From the NCBI GenBank assembly GCA_024643425.1, contig JAHEMY010000011.1, forward strand, positions 1 through 43,164: DNA of 43,164 nucleotides, read 5' to 3'. Of the stretch, positions 32,639 to 40,285 are shown one piece after another (the stretch's first letter is position 1; each line of letters starts with the position of its first letter). Both the position numbers and the translations under genes were made by a program. This DNA comes from Flavobacteriaceae bacterium (GTDB lineage: Bacteria; Bacteroidota; Bacteroidia; Flavobacteriales; Flavobacteriaceae). Below the pieces are notes generated by a model, which was given only the letters and a program-made list of their open reading frames with translations, had not been told where the DNA came from and did not search any database.

Positions 32639-35383
32639 TTAGGAATTCGGTGTTTCAAAAACACTATCTATCACTTTTTTATGTCTTGCTTTTGAGCGTG
32701 TACTGCTTCCCGCTGCCGGAGAGCTGTATACATTTCGAGAAGCTACTCGTAATTTCACTAAGTCAAAATTCATAAGCATATAACCCCAAGCACCCATATT
32801 ACGAGGCTCTTCTTGCGCCCATACATAATCGGTCACTTTAGGATACGTCTTAATAATTTCTTGAATTTTTTTCAAGGGTAAAGGGAACAATTGTTCCAAT
32901 CGCACCAAGGCCACATCTTCCCTTCCATTTTCCTCACGTCGTTCCAAAAGATCGTAATAAAACTTCCCGGTACAGAATACCAATGAAGTCACTTTCTTTT
33001 TGTCTACAAACGTATCGTCAATCACTTCTTCAAAGCTTCCATTCGCCATCGATTCCTTGGTTGAAACAACCTTTGGGTGACGCAATAGGCTTTTAGGAGT
33101 AAAAACAATGAGTGGTTTTCTGAAATTCCATTTCATCTGTCTTCTCAGCAAATGAAACAAATTGGCAGGGGTGGTCACATCGGCGACTACCATGTTGTGT
33201 CGTGAACACAATTGCAGGTAACGCTCCATTCGTGCACTAGAATGCTCCGAACCCTGACCTTCATACCCATGGGGTAATAGCATCACCAACCCATTCTGAA
33301 CTTTCCATTTACTTTCGGCTGCAGAAATGTATTGGTCTAACATAATTTGCGCCCCATTCGAGAAATCTCCAAATTGAGCTTCCCAGATGGTAAGCGTCTC
33401 TGGAGCTGCCATGGCATAGCCATAGTCGAATCCAACAACTCCATATTCAGATAATAGGGAATTATAGATATCCATCTTCCCGTTCAGTCCAATCCTATTA
33501 TGAAGGTTCAACTCTTCGGCATCATCTTCTGTTTTTATAATGGCATGTCGATGCGAGAAAGTTCCTCGTTCAACGTCTTGCCCTGAAATACGCACATTAA
33601 AACCTTCCTCCATCAAACTTGCATAGGCCAATAGTTCCCCCATAGCCCAATCCAAATCGTTGGTTTTAAAGTAACGGTTATTTCGATCCTGAACGATTCG
33701 TTCAATTTTTTTAATGAATTTTTTATCGTCCGGTAATTTTGTAATCCCTTCTGCCAACTCATCTAGCTTCTTCAAGCTAAACGAAGTGTCTACAGCAGCT
33801 AGAATATCTTCAGCATTCCCTAGACGATAATCCTTCCAATCGTCTGCAAGAATTTCGGTGATAACGGTTTTATCCTTTTTTCTTGAGGCCTCAAGGTCCT
33901 CTTCCAAATTATCTTTGTATTCTTTTTCTAATTGGGCAACATAATCTTTATCAATAATCCCTTCCGCAGTCAACTGTGCTACATAAAGATCTCGTGAATT
34001 TTTATGTTTGGAAATCGCCTTATACAAAGTAGGTTGGGTGAATCGAGGTTCATCTCCTTCGTTATGTCCATATTTACGATATCCTAAAATGTCGATGAAT
34101 ACATCACGTCCAAATTTCAATCTAAATTCGAGAGCGAATAAAAAGGCATGACAAACAGCTTCTACATCATCTGCATTCACGTGCAAGACCGGCGAAAGCG
34201 TTACCTTACCTATATCGGTACAATAGGTCGATGAACGACCATCCAAATAATTCGTAGTAAAACCAACCTGATTGTTTGCAACCACATGAATGGTTCCTCC
34301 CGTTCGATAGCCTTCCAATTGGGCCATCTGGATCGCTTCGTAAACAACTCCTTGTCCGGCAATGGCAGCATCTCCATGAATTAAAATAGGCAGAATTTTC
34401 TTTTCATCACCGTTCAATCGATTATCCACTTTAGCACGTGCGATTCCTTCTACTACGGCATTCACCGTTTCCAAGTGGGAAGGGTTTGGAGCCAAATCCA
34501 TACGTACTTTACGTCCTGTATCGGTTTCTCTAAAACTAGTCCATCCCATGTGGTATTTCACATCCCCATCGAATAGTTCCTCTTCATCATATTCCTTGCT
34601 ATCGAATTCACTGAAAATGGCTTCCGGTGATTTCCCAAAGATATTCGCCAATACATTCAAGCGTCCTCGGTGCGCCATTCCCACAACGAATTGCTCAATT
34701 CCTTTGTCGGCTCCTTTTTGAATTAAGGCATCCAGTCCCGGAATAATACAATCAACACCTTCAATAGAGAATCGTTTTTGACCTACATACTTTGAATGCA
34801 AGAATGATTCAAAGGAAAGGGCTTGGTTTAATTTTTTAAGGATATGTTTTTTCTCATCCGCATTGTACTTGGGATGGTTGTTATTCACATTAATCCAGTT
34901 TTGTATCCATTGAATTTCTTCAGGACTACGTATGTACATATACTCGACCCCTATGGAATCACAATATATTTCTTGTAAATGATTGATGATGGCTTTTAGG
35001 GTGGTTTTTCCTATCCCTAAAATTGCTCCGGCTTCAAACTGACTGTCTAGATCCTCATTGGTTAAGCCAAAGTTTTCAAGCGCCAAGGTCGGGCTATACT
35101 TCCGACGTTCCCGAACCGGGTTTGTTTTTGTAAACAAATGTCCGCGTGTACGATACCCATCTATTAGTTTTATTACTTGAAACTCCTTCAACACATTTTC
35201 AGCAATCGCTCCACCGGACTCGATGCCTAAAGATTCTAAGGATCCATTTTCGATTCCAAAATCGAATCCTTGAAAAAAGGCTCTCCAGCTGGGTTCTATA
35301 GAATCAGGAAATTGAAGGTATTTGTCGTAAAGCTCTGCGATGTAAGACGGATGCACCGCGTTGAGAAATGAATATCGATCCAT
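32639..35383 (-). CDS. sucA: 2-oxoglutarate dehydrogenase E1 component
   Basis: The 914-residue thiamine-diphosphate enzyme decarboxylates 2-oxoglutarate and passes the succinyl group to SucB. It starts at the ATG at 35383 (MDRYSFLNAVHPSYIAELYDKY), the usual E1o N-terminus with the binding segment for E2; an ATG-like upstream frame at 35443 would extend through the promoter element. Family motifs include GMAHRGRLNVLANI, HGDAAIAGQGVVYE and VANNQVGFTT in the cofactor domain, and LPHGYEGQGSEHSSARMERYLQL in the second half. It is the first gene of the sucA-sucB operon. The TAnnTTTG element at 35421-35428 lies 38 bases upstream. Confidence 0.96.
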   Translation of the reverse strand: MDRYSFLNAVHPSYIAELYDKYLQFPDSIEPSWRAFFQGFDFGIENGSLESLGIESGGAIAENVLKEFQVIKLIDGYRTRGHLFTKTNPVRERRKYSPTLALENFGLTNEDLDSQFEAGAILGIGKTTLKAIINHLQEIYCDSIGVEYMYIRSPEEIQWIQNWINVNNNHPKYNADEKKHILKKLNQALSFESFLHSKYVGQKRFSIEGVDCIIPGLDALIQKGADKGIEQFVVGMAHRGRLNVLANIFGKSPEAIFSEFDSKEYDEEELFDGDVKYHMGWTSFRETDTGRKVRMDLAPNPSHLETVNAVVEGIARAKVDNRLNGDEKKILPILIHGDAAIAGQGVVYEAIQMAQLEGYRTGGTIHVVANNQVGFTTNYLDGRSSTYCTDIGKVTLSPVLHVNADDVEAVCHAFLFALEFRLKFGRDVFIDILGYRKYGHNEGDEPRFTQPTLYKAISKHKNSRDLYVAQLTAEGIIDKDYVAQLEKEYKDNLEEDLEASRKKDKTVITEILADDWKDYRLGNAEDILAAVDTSFSLKKLDELAEGITKLPDDKKFIKKIERIVQDRNNRYFKTNDLDWAMGELLAYASLMEEGFNVRISGQDVERGTFSHRHAIIKTEDDAEELNLHNRIGLNGKMDIYNSLLSEYGVVGFDYGYAMAAPETLTIWEAQFGDFSNGAQIMLDQYISAAESKWKVQNGLVMLLPHGYEGQGSEHSSARMERYLQLCSRHNMVVADVTTPANLFHLLRRQMKWNFRKPLIVFTPKSLLRHPKVVSTKESMANGSFEEVIDDTFVDKKKVTSLVFCTGKFYYDLLERREENGREDVALVRLEQLFPLPLKKIQEIIKTYPKVTDYVWAQEEPRNMGAWGYMLMNFDLVKLRVASRNVYSSPAAGSSTRSKARHKKVIDSVFETPNS

Positions 35384-35420
35384 ATTTGGAATTGAAGCTT
35401 CTTTTTTGAATAAAACATTG

Positions 35421-35428
35421 CAAAAATA
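35421..35428 (-). promoter_or_regulatory. -7 promoter element of sucA-sucB
   Basis: On the minus strand the sequence reads TATTTTTG, an exact TAnnTTTG match, 37 bases before the sucA ATG. A -33 element at normal spacing is not obvious. Confidence 0.5.
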
Positions 35429-35477
35429 CAATAAATAGAACAATTACGACGCTTGATTTTTTATATTTATGGTCCTT

Positions 35478-36017
35478 ATGAAACGAAATATAACATTCTA
35501 CCGTTCGGTGTTTTACAAGCTTATTCTAGGAAGTATGTTTGTACTGATTACACAATTTGGCTATTCTCAAAATCAGCCTAATGAATTTTGGCAACAGGTA
35601 CGATTTGGAGGCGGCATAGGATTGAGCTTCTCAAACGACTTTTTTAGTGCTACTCTGGCACCAAGCGCCTTGTACGAATTCAATCCTTCTTTTGGATTGG
35701 GTGTGGGTCTCAACGGAACCTACAATAGTTTAAAGAACCGATATACTTCAACCATTCTTGGAGCTAGTGTTCTGGCGCTTTGGAATGTAATTCCTGAAGT
35801 ACAACTTTCTGCCGAATTTGAAGAACTCAATGTGCATCGAAATTTTGAAGACAACCTTGCCATTGAAGATGAAAATTACTGGTATCCGGGATTATTTCTT
35901 GGCGCCGGTTTTCGCAGTAACCATGTAACCTTCGGAATTCGATACGATGTTCTTTATGACGAAGAGCAAAGTATTTACGCCAATGCCTGGGTTCCGTTCG
36001 TTCGGGTATATTTCTAA
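35478..36017 (+). CDS. Small outer-membrane beta-barrel protein
   Basis: The 179-residue protein starts at MKRNITF; an ATG nine bases earlier lies inside a -7-like element (TATATTTA at 35462-35469), so 35478 is preferred and the mRNA may be nearly leaderless. A signal peptide ends near residue 31 (GYSQ). The mature part alternates hydrophobic and polar residues in about eight strands and ends WVPFVRVYF, an outer-membrane barrel terminus. No specific function can be read. It diverges from sucA and overlaps the convergent prenyl synthase gene by four bases. Confidence 0.68.
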   Translation: MKRNITFYRSVFYKLILGSMFVLITQFGYSQNQPNEFWQQVRFGGGIGLSFSNDFFSATLAPSALYEFNPSFGLGVGLNGTYNSLKNRYTSTILGASVLALWNVIPEVQLSAEFEELNVHRNFEDNLAIEDENYWYPGLFLGAGFRSNHVTFGIRYDVLYDEEQSIYANAWVPFVRVYF

Positions 36018-36991
36018 ACGGAGCGATTCATTAGGGAAGCACCTAAATTTCGGAGTTTTTCTTTTTTGTCATGCCCTAAATGTACATGACTAAGGCTTAA
36101 AAAAGCTTTCTGGGTATATTCCTCAATTGCTCCTTGGATTGCTGAAGAGGCCCCTGTAGCTAAAAATAATTCTTTCACCCTAGCCACCTTTTGATCTGAA
36201 GGAGTATCGGTGGTATTTTCAAACAATTTCCGAAGTTCTGCACATCGTTGTTCATTCCCTTTTTCAAGTGCCATTATGTACAAATAGGTCTTTTTATTGG
36301 CAATAATATCTCCTCCCACTTGCTTCCCAAAAGTTTCAGGATTACCAAAAGCATCTAAATAATCGTCCTGTAATTGAAAGGCAATACCAAGATTTCGTCC
36401 AAATTCGTAAATACCATTTTGTGAATCTTCATCAGCTCCGGCTACCATCGCACCCATTTTCATTGCTGCCCCTAACAAAACCGCCGTTTTATATTCGATC
36501 ATGCGCAAATAAGCATCAAGCTCAACACCCTCTTGTGTTTCAAAATCGACGTCGTATTGCTGACCTTCACAAACTTCAATAGCCGTTTTACTAAAAAGTT
36601 TAGCTAGATCACGAAATAAGGGCGCTTCGTATTCTTCAAAATACTGATAAGCAAGGATTAACATAGCGTCTCCAGAAAGAATTCCCGTATTGAGATTCCA
36701 TTTGTAATGCACCGTTTCCTTCCCACGTCGTAAGGGAGCTTCATCCATGATGTCGTCATGGATCAAGGAGAAGTTATGAAACAATTCTACCGCCAAGGCT
36801 GCAGGCAGGGCCTTTTTGTAATCGCCTCCAAAAAAATCGCAGGTTAATAAGGTCAATGCAGGTCGTAATCGTTTCCCCCCCAAAGTTAAAATGTAGTCCA
36901 TGGGCGCATAAAGCCCTTTGGGCTGTGCTGTCTGCAAGTGATTGGGCAAAGCCGATTCTAAGGCCTCTTTAAAAAATAGTAAGTCCTGCAT
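36014..36991 (-). CDS. Polyprenyl synthetase (isoprenyl diphosphate synthase)
   Basis: The 325-residue protein has both aspartate-rich motifs of trans-prenyltransferases: DDIMD at 79-83 and DDYLD at 209-213, with GGKRLRPAL near 38-46. It condenses isopentenyl diphosphate onto allylic diphosphates. Chain length is not certain: the residues before the first motif (NFSLIHDD, with F71 and F74) suggest a short-chain product, such as farnesyl or geranylgeranyl diphosphate, which feeds quinone, carotenoid or undecaprenyl synthesis. It is divergent from tetR, whose operator lies 93 bases upstream of its ATG. Confidence 0.9.
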   Translation of the reverse strand: MQDLLFFKEALESALPNHLQTAQPKGLYAPMDYILTLGGKRLRPALTLLTCDFFGGDYKKALPAALAVELFHNFSLIHDDIMDEAPLRRGKETVHYKWNLNTGILSGDAMLILAYQYFEEYEAPLFRDLAKLFSKTAIEVCEGQQYDVDFETQEGVELDAYLRMIEYKTAVLLGAAMKMGAMVAGADEDSQNGIYEFGRNLGIAFQLQDDYLDAFGNPETFGKQVGGDIIANKKTYLYIMALEKGNEQRCAELRKLFENTTDTPSDQKVARVKELFLATGASSAIQGAIEEYTQKAFLSLSHVHLGHDKKEKLRNLGASLMNRSV

Positions 36992-37083
36992 GCGTAATTT
37001 TTGGGCTAAAATAATATTTCAGCCGCAATTCACCCTACAATACTCACTCTTTTAGTCCCAATGTTAAATAATTGTAAAACTTT

Positions 37084-37111
37084 GGAAACTTTAATTGTTT
37101 TTAAAGTTTCC
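37084..37111. promoter_or_regulatory. 28-bp palindromic operator of the TetR-efflux operon
   Basis: GGAAACTTTAA (37084-37094) and TTAAAGTTTCC (37101-37111) are perfect 11-base inverted copies around TTGTTT. The palindrome covers the -33 region and ends six bases before the -7 element, so a bound dimer would block RNA polymerase. Both length and position are as expected for autoregulation by the TetR protein encoded directly downstream. Confidence 0.8.
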
Positions 37112-37124
37112 TTGTCTACTTTTG
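37094..37124 (+). promoter_or_regulatory. Promoter of tetR-tolC-MFP-RND
   Basis: ATTG at 37094-37097 and TACTTTTG at 37117-37124 are spaced by 19 bases, matching the Bacteroidota promoter. The ATG of tetR follows ten bases later, so the leader is very short or absent. Confidence 0.75.
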
Positions 37125-37133
37125 CAGCCTATT

Positions 37134-37742
37134 ATGAAAGAAAAAATTATTCAGAAATCGGCAGAGATGTTTATCAACCTTGGTTTTAAGAGTGTAACCA
37201 TGGATGATATTGCCCAAGAAATGGGGATTTCAAAGAAAACCATTTACTCACACTTTAAAAATAAAACGCAATTAGTGAAGGAAACCGTTCTTACTGTTTT
37301 CAAAAATATTACCTGCGGCATCGATCATATTATTTCACAAAACAAAAATCCTATTGAAGAACTATATGAAATCAAAAAGTTCGCGATGCTTCAATTAAAA
37401 AATGAAAAAGCTTCTCCTCAATTCCAACTTCAAAAGTACTATCCGGAGATTTATGCCATGATGCGCTCCCTGAAGTTTGAAAATATGAATGCATGTACCA
37501 CGAGCAATCTGCAAAGAGGGGTAGAACAAGGGTTTTACAGAAATAATGTGAATATACATTTCATCTCCAGAATCTATTTTTTAGCGCTTAGCGAAATTAA
37601 CAACGAGGAAATTTTCCCGCCTCAACAATTCCCTAAAATCATGATCATGGAAGATTATCTCGAATACCACCTCCGCGGAATTGTAACTGAAAAAGGAAAA
37701 GAAGTGCTCAACCAATTTATCAATACAAAATCCAATGACTAA
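37134..37742 (+). CDS. TetR/AcrR family repressor of the efflux operon
   Basis: The 202-residue protein begins MKEKIIQKSAEMFINLGFKSVTMDDIAQEMGISKKTIYSHFKNK, quoted here only as its parts: the helix-turn-helix runs over about residues 22-45 with the recognition helix around SKKTIYSHF. An upstream ATG at 37095 lies before the -7 element and is rejected. The C-terminal domain is variable and should bind an inducer, which cannot be predicted. It is the first gene of the operon, overlapping tolC by eight bases, and the palindrome at 37084-37111 is its likely operator, giving negative self-control and drug- or stress-induced release. Confidence 0.9.
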   Translation: MKEKIIQKSAEMFINLGFKSVTMDDIAQEMGISKKTIYSHFKNKTQLVKETVLTVFKNITCGIDHIISQNKNPIEELYEIKKFAMLQLKNEKASPQFQLQKYYPEIYAMMRSLKFENMNACTTSNLQRGVEQGFYRNNVNIHFISRIYFLALSEINNEEIFPPQQFPKIMIMEDYLEYHLRGIVTEKGKEVLNQFINTKSND

Positions 37743-39081
37743 AAATCTATTCATAGCGTTCTTTTTAACCTCCATAATTTCATGGTCCCAAGAAAAAGAA
37801 TATTCCTTTTCGCTTGAAGAAGCAGTGACCTTTGCGCTTGATAGCAGTTATACTGCTTTAAATTCCCGAAGGGATGTTGCAAAAGCGCTCAAGTTAAAGT
37901 GGGAAACCACGGCTGCCGGATTGCCGCAAATCAATGGAAATATTCAATACAACAACAACTTAAAGCAACCTGTGAGCCTAATTCCCGGGGAATTTTTTGG
38001 TGGCGAAGCCGGAACCTTTACTCCTGTGGTGTTTGGCACAAAGCAAACTGCCAATGCCGTTGCTACCCTAGAGCAGCTTATCTTCGACGGAAGCTATTTG
38101 GTGGGATTACAAGCGGCTAAAGTGTTTTTGGATTATACCGAAAATGCCAATGAAAAAACCATGCTTGAAGTTCGAAAAGGGGTAATTGCATCCTACAGCA
38201 GTGTCTTATTGGCCCAAGAGTTAGTAACCATCTACGAGCGCAATAAAATAAATGTTGAAAAGAACCTGTATGAGACCAAGGCCGTTTACGAAAATGGACT
38301 TACTGAAGAGGAGAATGTCGAACAATTAGAAACTACCCTCCTTTTTGTTGCCACAAATTTGAGCAACGCCGAACGAACCCTGTCCATCGCCCGACAAATG
38401 TTCAATGCTTCTCTGGGCATTCCGGTTACCGCTCAAGTAACTTTAACAGATGCCTTAAACGAATTGGTAACAGGAAGCATTCGATTAAATATGATGAATG
38501 AAGAACTTACTTTGGAGGAGAATATTGACTATAAAATTGCCAATAATTTCACCGAACAACGCAGTTTGGAGTTAAAACTCGAAAGGAGTAAAGCGCTTCC
38601 ACAACTTTCAGCCTTCGTGAATTACGGAACCCAGGCAAATAATGATAATTTCACCTTTCTTGATGGCGATCAGCGCTGGTTTCAGTACTCCGTGCTAGGT
38701 GTTAGTATGAACATTCCTATTTTCAGTAGCGGCTTACGAAGTTCCAGAACGCAACAGGCAAGGATTGCTCTTGAGCAGGCGGAAACCCAAATGAAGGAAG
38801 CCATTCAAAACATTCGTCTGCAATACGACACTGCGAAAAGCAATTACCAGTACAGCATCGATAAATATGAAAATGCCCGTAAAAACCTCAGCTTGTCCGA
38901 ACGTATAGAGAATAAGAATCAGATCAAATTTTCGGAAGGTCTGGCCACAAGTTTTGAATTAAGACAGGCTCAAGATCAATTATATACGGCACAACAACAA
39001 TATATCCAATCCATGCTTGATGTAATCAACGCCAAGGTCGAACTGGAAACTGTATTAAACATCCCACAATTAAAAAACTAA
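37735..39081 (+). CDS. TolC-family outer-membrane efflux protein
   Basis: The 448-residue protein has a signal peptide (MTKNLFIAFFLTSIISWSQ) and the repeated long-helix pattern of outer membrane efflux proteins, with the two halves visible as EEAVTFALDSSYTALNSRRDVAKA near the start and QARIALEQAETQMKEAIQNIRLQYDTAKSNY later, quoted as helix landmarks. It would form the trimeric channel across the periplasm and outer membrane. Its start overlaps the end of tetR, and the membrane fusion gene follows after 25 bases. Confidence 0.92.
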   Translation: MTKNLFIAFFLTSIISWSQEKEYSFSLEEAVTFALDSSYTALNSRRDVAKALKLKWETTAAGLPQINGNIQYNNNLKQPVSLIPGEFFGGEAGTFTPVVFGTKQTANAVATLEQLIFDGSYLVGLQAAKVFLDYTENANEKTMLEVRKGVIASYSSVLLAQELVTIYERNKINVEKNLYETKAVYENGLTEEENVEQLETTLLFVATNLSNAERTLSIARQMFNASLGIPVTAQVTLTDALNELVTGSIRLNMMNEELTLEENIDYKIANNFTEQRSLELKLERSKALPQLSAFVNYGTQANNDNFTFLDGDQRWFQYSVLGVSMNIPIFSSGLRSSRTQQARIALEQAETQMKEAIQNIRLQYDTAKSNYQYSIDKYENARKNLSLSERIENKNQIKFSEGLATSFELRQAQDQLYTAQQQYIQSMLDVINAKVELETVLNIPQLKN

Positions 39082-39106
39082 CATCAACTCAAGGAAATAC
39101 CAAATC

Positions 39107-40285
39107 ATGAAACAAGTAATCTATATAGTATTAGCCTCAATTATACTCGCTGCGTGTGGAGGAGATAAGAAATCCACCGAATCGATTATTGCTACCGGTG
39201 ATTTAAATGCCATCCGTGCCAAAAGATCGGAAATTGTAAACCTGCAAAGCACCATTAACGAAGAGTTGAAAGCCATCGACGAAGCAATTAGTAAATTGGA
39301 TACCGTTAAAAAGCTTCCTCTGGTAACCGCTTTCAAAGCGCACGAAGATGCCTTTACCCACTATCTTGAAATTCAAGGAGACGTGGCCACAAAACAAAAC
39401 GTGGTCCTTCATCCAGAATTTTCCGGATTACTCACTCAGGTATTTGTAAAAGAAGGTCAAAAAGTATCGAAAGGTCAATTACTTGCTCGCATCGACGATG
39501 GAGGATTGTCACAGCAACTTGCGCAAATGGAAGTTCAAGCCGCCTTGGCTAAAACAACGTTTGAAAGACAAGAGCGTTTATGGAATCAGAAAATAGGAAG
39601 TGAAATTCAATACTTGCAAGCCAAGACCAACTATGAAGCCCAGGAAAAAGCGGTGAGTCAAATGAAATCTCAGGTTGGTAAAACCTCCATAAAAGCACCT
39701 TTTTCGGGCATTATCGATGACGTGATCTCAGAACAAGGTTCTGTAGTAAGTGCAGGAATGACAGAAGTGTTTAGACTTGTGAACCTAAGCGACATGTATA
39801 TTCAAGCGGAGGTTCCAGAAAGTTATCTTGGAGACATCACTGAAGGTAAAAGCGTGCAGATCTATTTCCCCATTTTGGGAGATACCATTGCTTCGAAGGT
39901 TCGTCAAGTAGGAAGTTACATTCATCCGGATAACAGAACATTCAAAATAGAGATCAACGTGCCGAATAACAACAAACAAATCAAACCCAACCTCACGGCC
40001 ATGTTGAAAATTAACGATTACAGCAATGAAAAAGCCATCCTTATCCCTCAGAGTGTCTTGTCTGAAAATGCATCAGGAGACCAATATGTGTTTGTTGCCT
40101 CCCAAGATCCTTCAACAAAAGAGTCGAAAGCGCGTCGAGTGATCGTTAGTACCGGAAAAACGGAAGGAGATTTTGTTGAAATACTAAACGGGGTCAAAGA
40201 CGGCGATACCATCATTAAAGAAGGTGCTCGAAGTGTGAAGGACGGACAATCTGTCGATATTTTAAACGTGGAAAGCTATGAGTAA
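39107..40285 (+). CDS. Efflux RND transporter periplasmic adaptor (membrane fusion protein), lipoprotein
   Basis: The 392-residue protein has a lipoprotein signal with lipobox LAAC (C17). A short coiled coil lies near 35-65, more N-terminal than in AcrA. The barrel-sandwich (lipoyl) half-motif GLLTQVFVKEGQKVSKGQLLARID is near 105-128, then an alpha-hairpin (about 130-185), the second lipoyl half KAPFSGIIDDVISEQGSVV, and beta-barrel and membrane-proximal domains. It bridges the RND pump and the TolC channel. The RND start codon lies within its last codons, an overlap of eight bases. Confidence 0.93.
   Translation: MKQVIYIVLASIILAACGGDKKSTESIIATGDLNAIRAKRSEIVNLQSTINEELKAIDEAISKLDTVKKLPLVTAFKAHEDAFTHYLEIQGDVATKQNVVLHPEFSGLLTQVFVKEGQKVSKGQLLARIDDGGLSQQLAQMEVQAALAKTTFERQERLWNQKIGSEIQYLQAKTNYEAQEKAVSQMKSQVGKTSIKAPFSGIIDDVISEQGSVVSAGMTEVFRLVNLSDMYIQAEVPESYLGDITEGKSVQIYFPILGDTIASKVRQVGSYIHPDNRTFKIEINVPNNNKQIKPNLTAMLKINDYSNEKAILIPQSVLSENASGDQYVFVASQDPSTKESKARRVIVSTGKTEGDFVEILNGVKDGDTIIKEGARSVKDGQSVDILNVESYE

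Noticed and set aside
35384-35443. Twenty-residue extension of SucA
   Set aside because: It reads through the sucA -7 element and does not resemble E1o N-termini.
37095-37133. Earlier start for tetR
   Set aside because: It would lie inside the operator and promoter of the gene.
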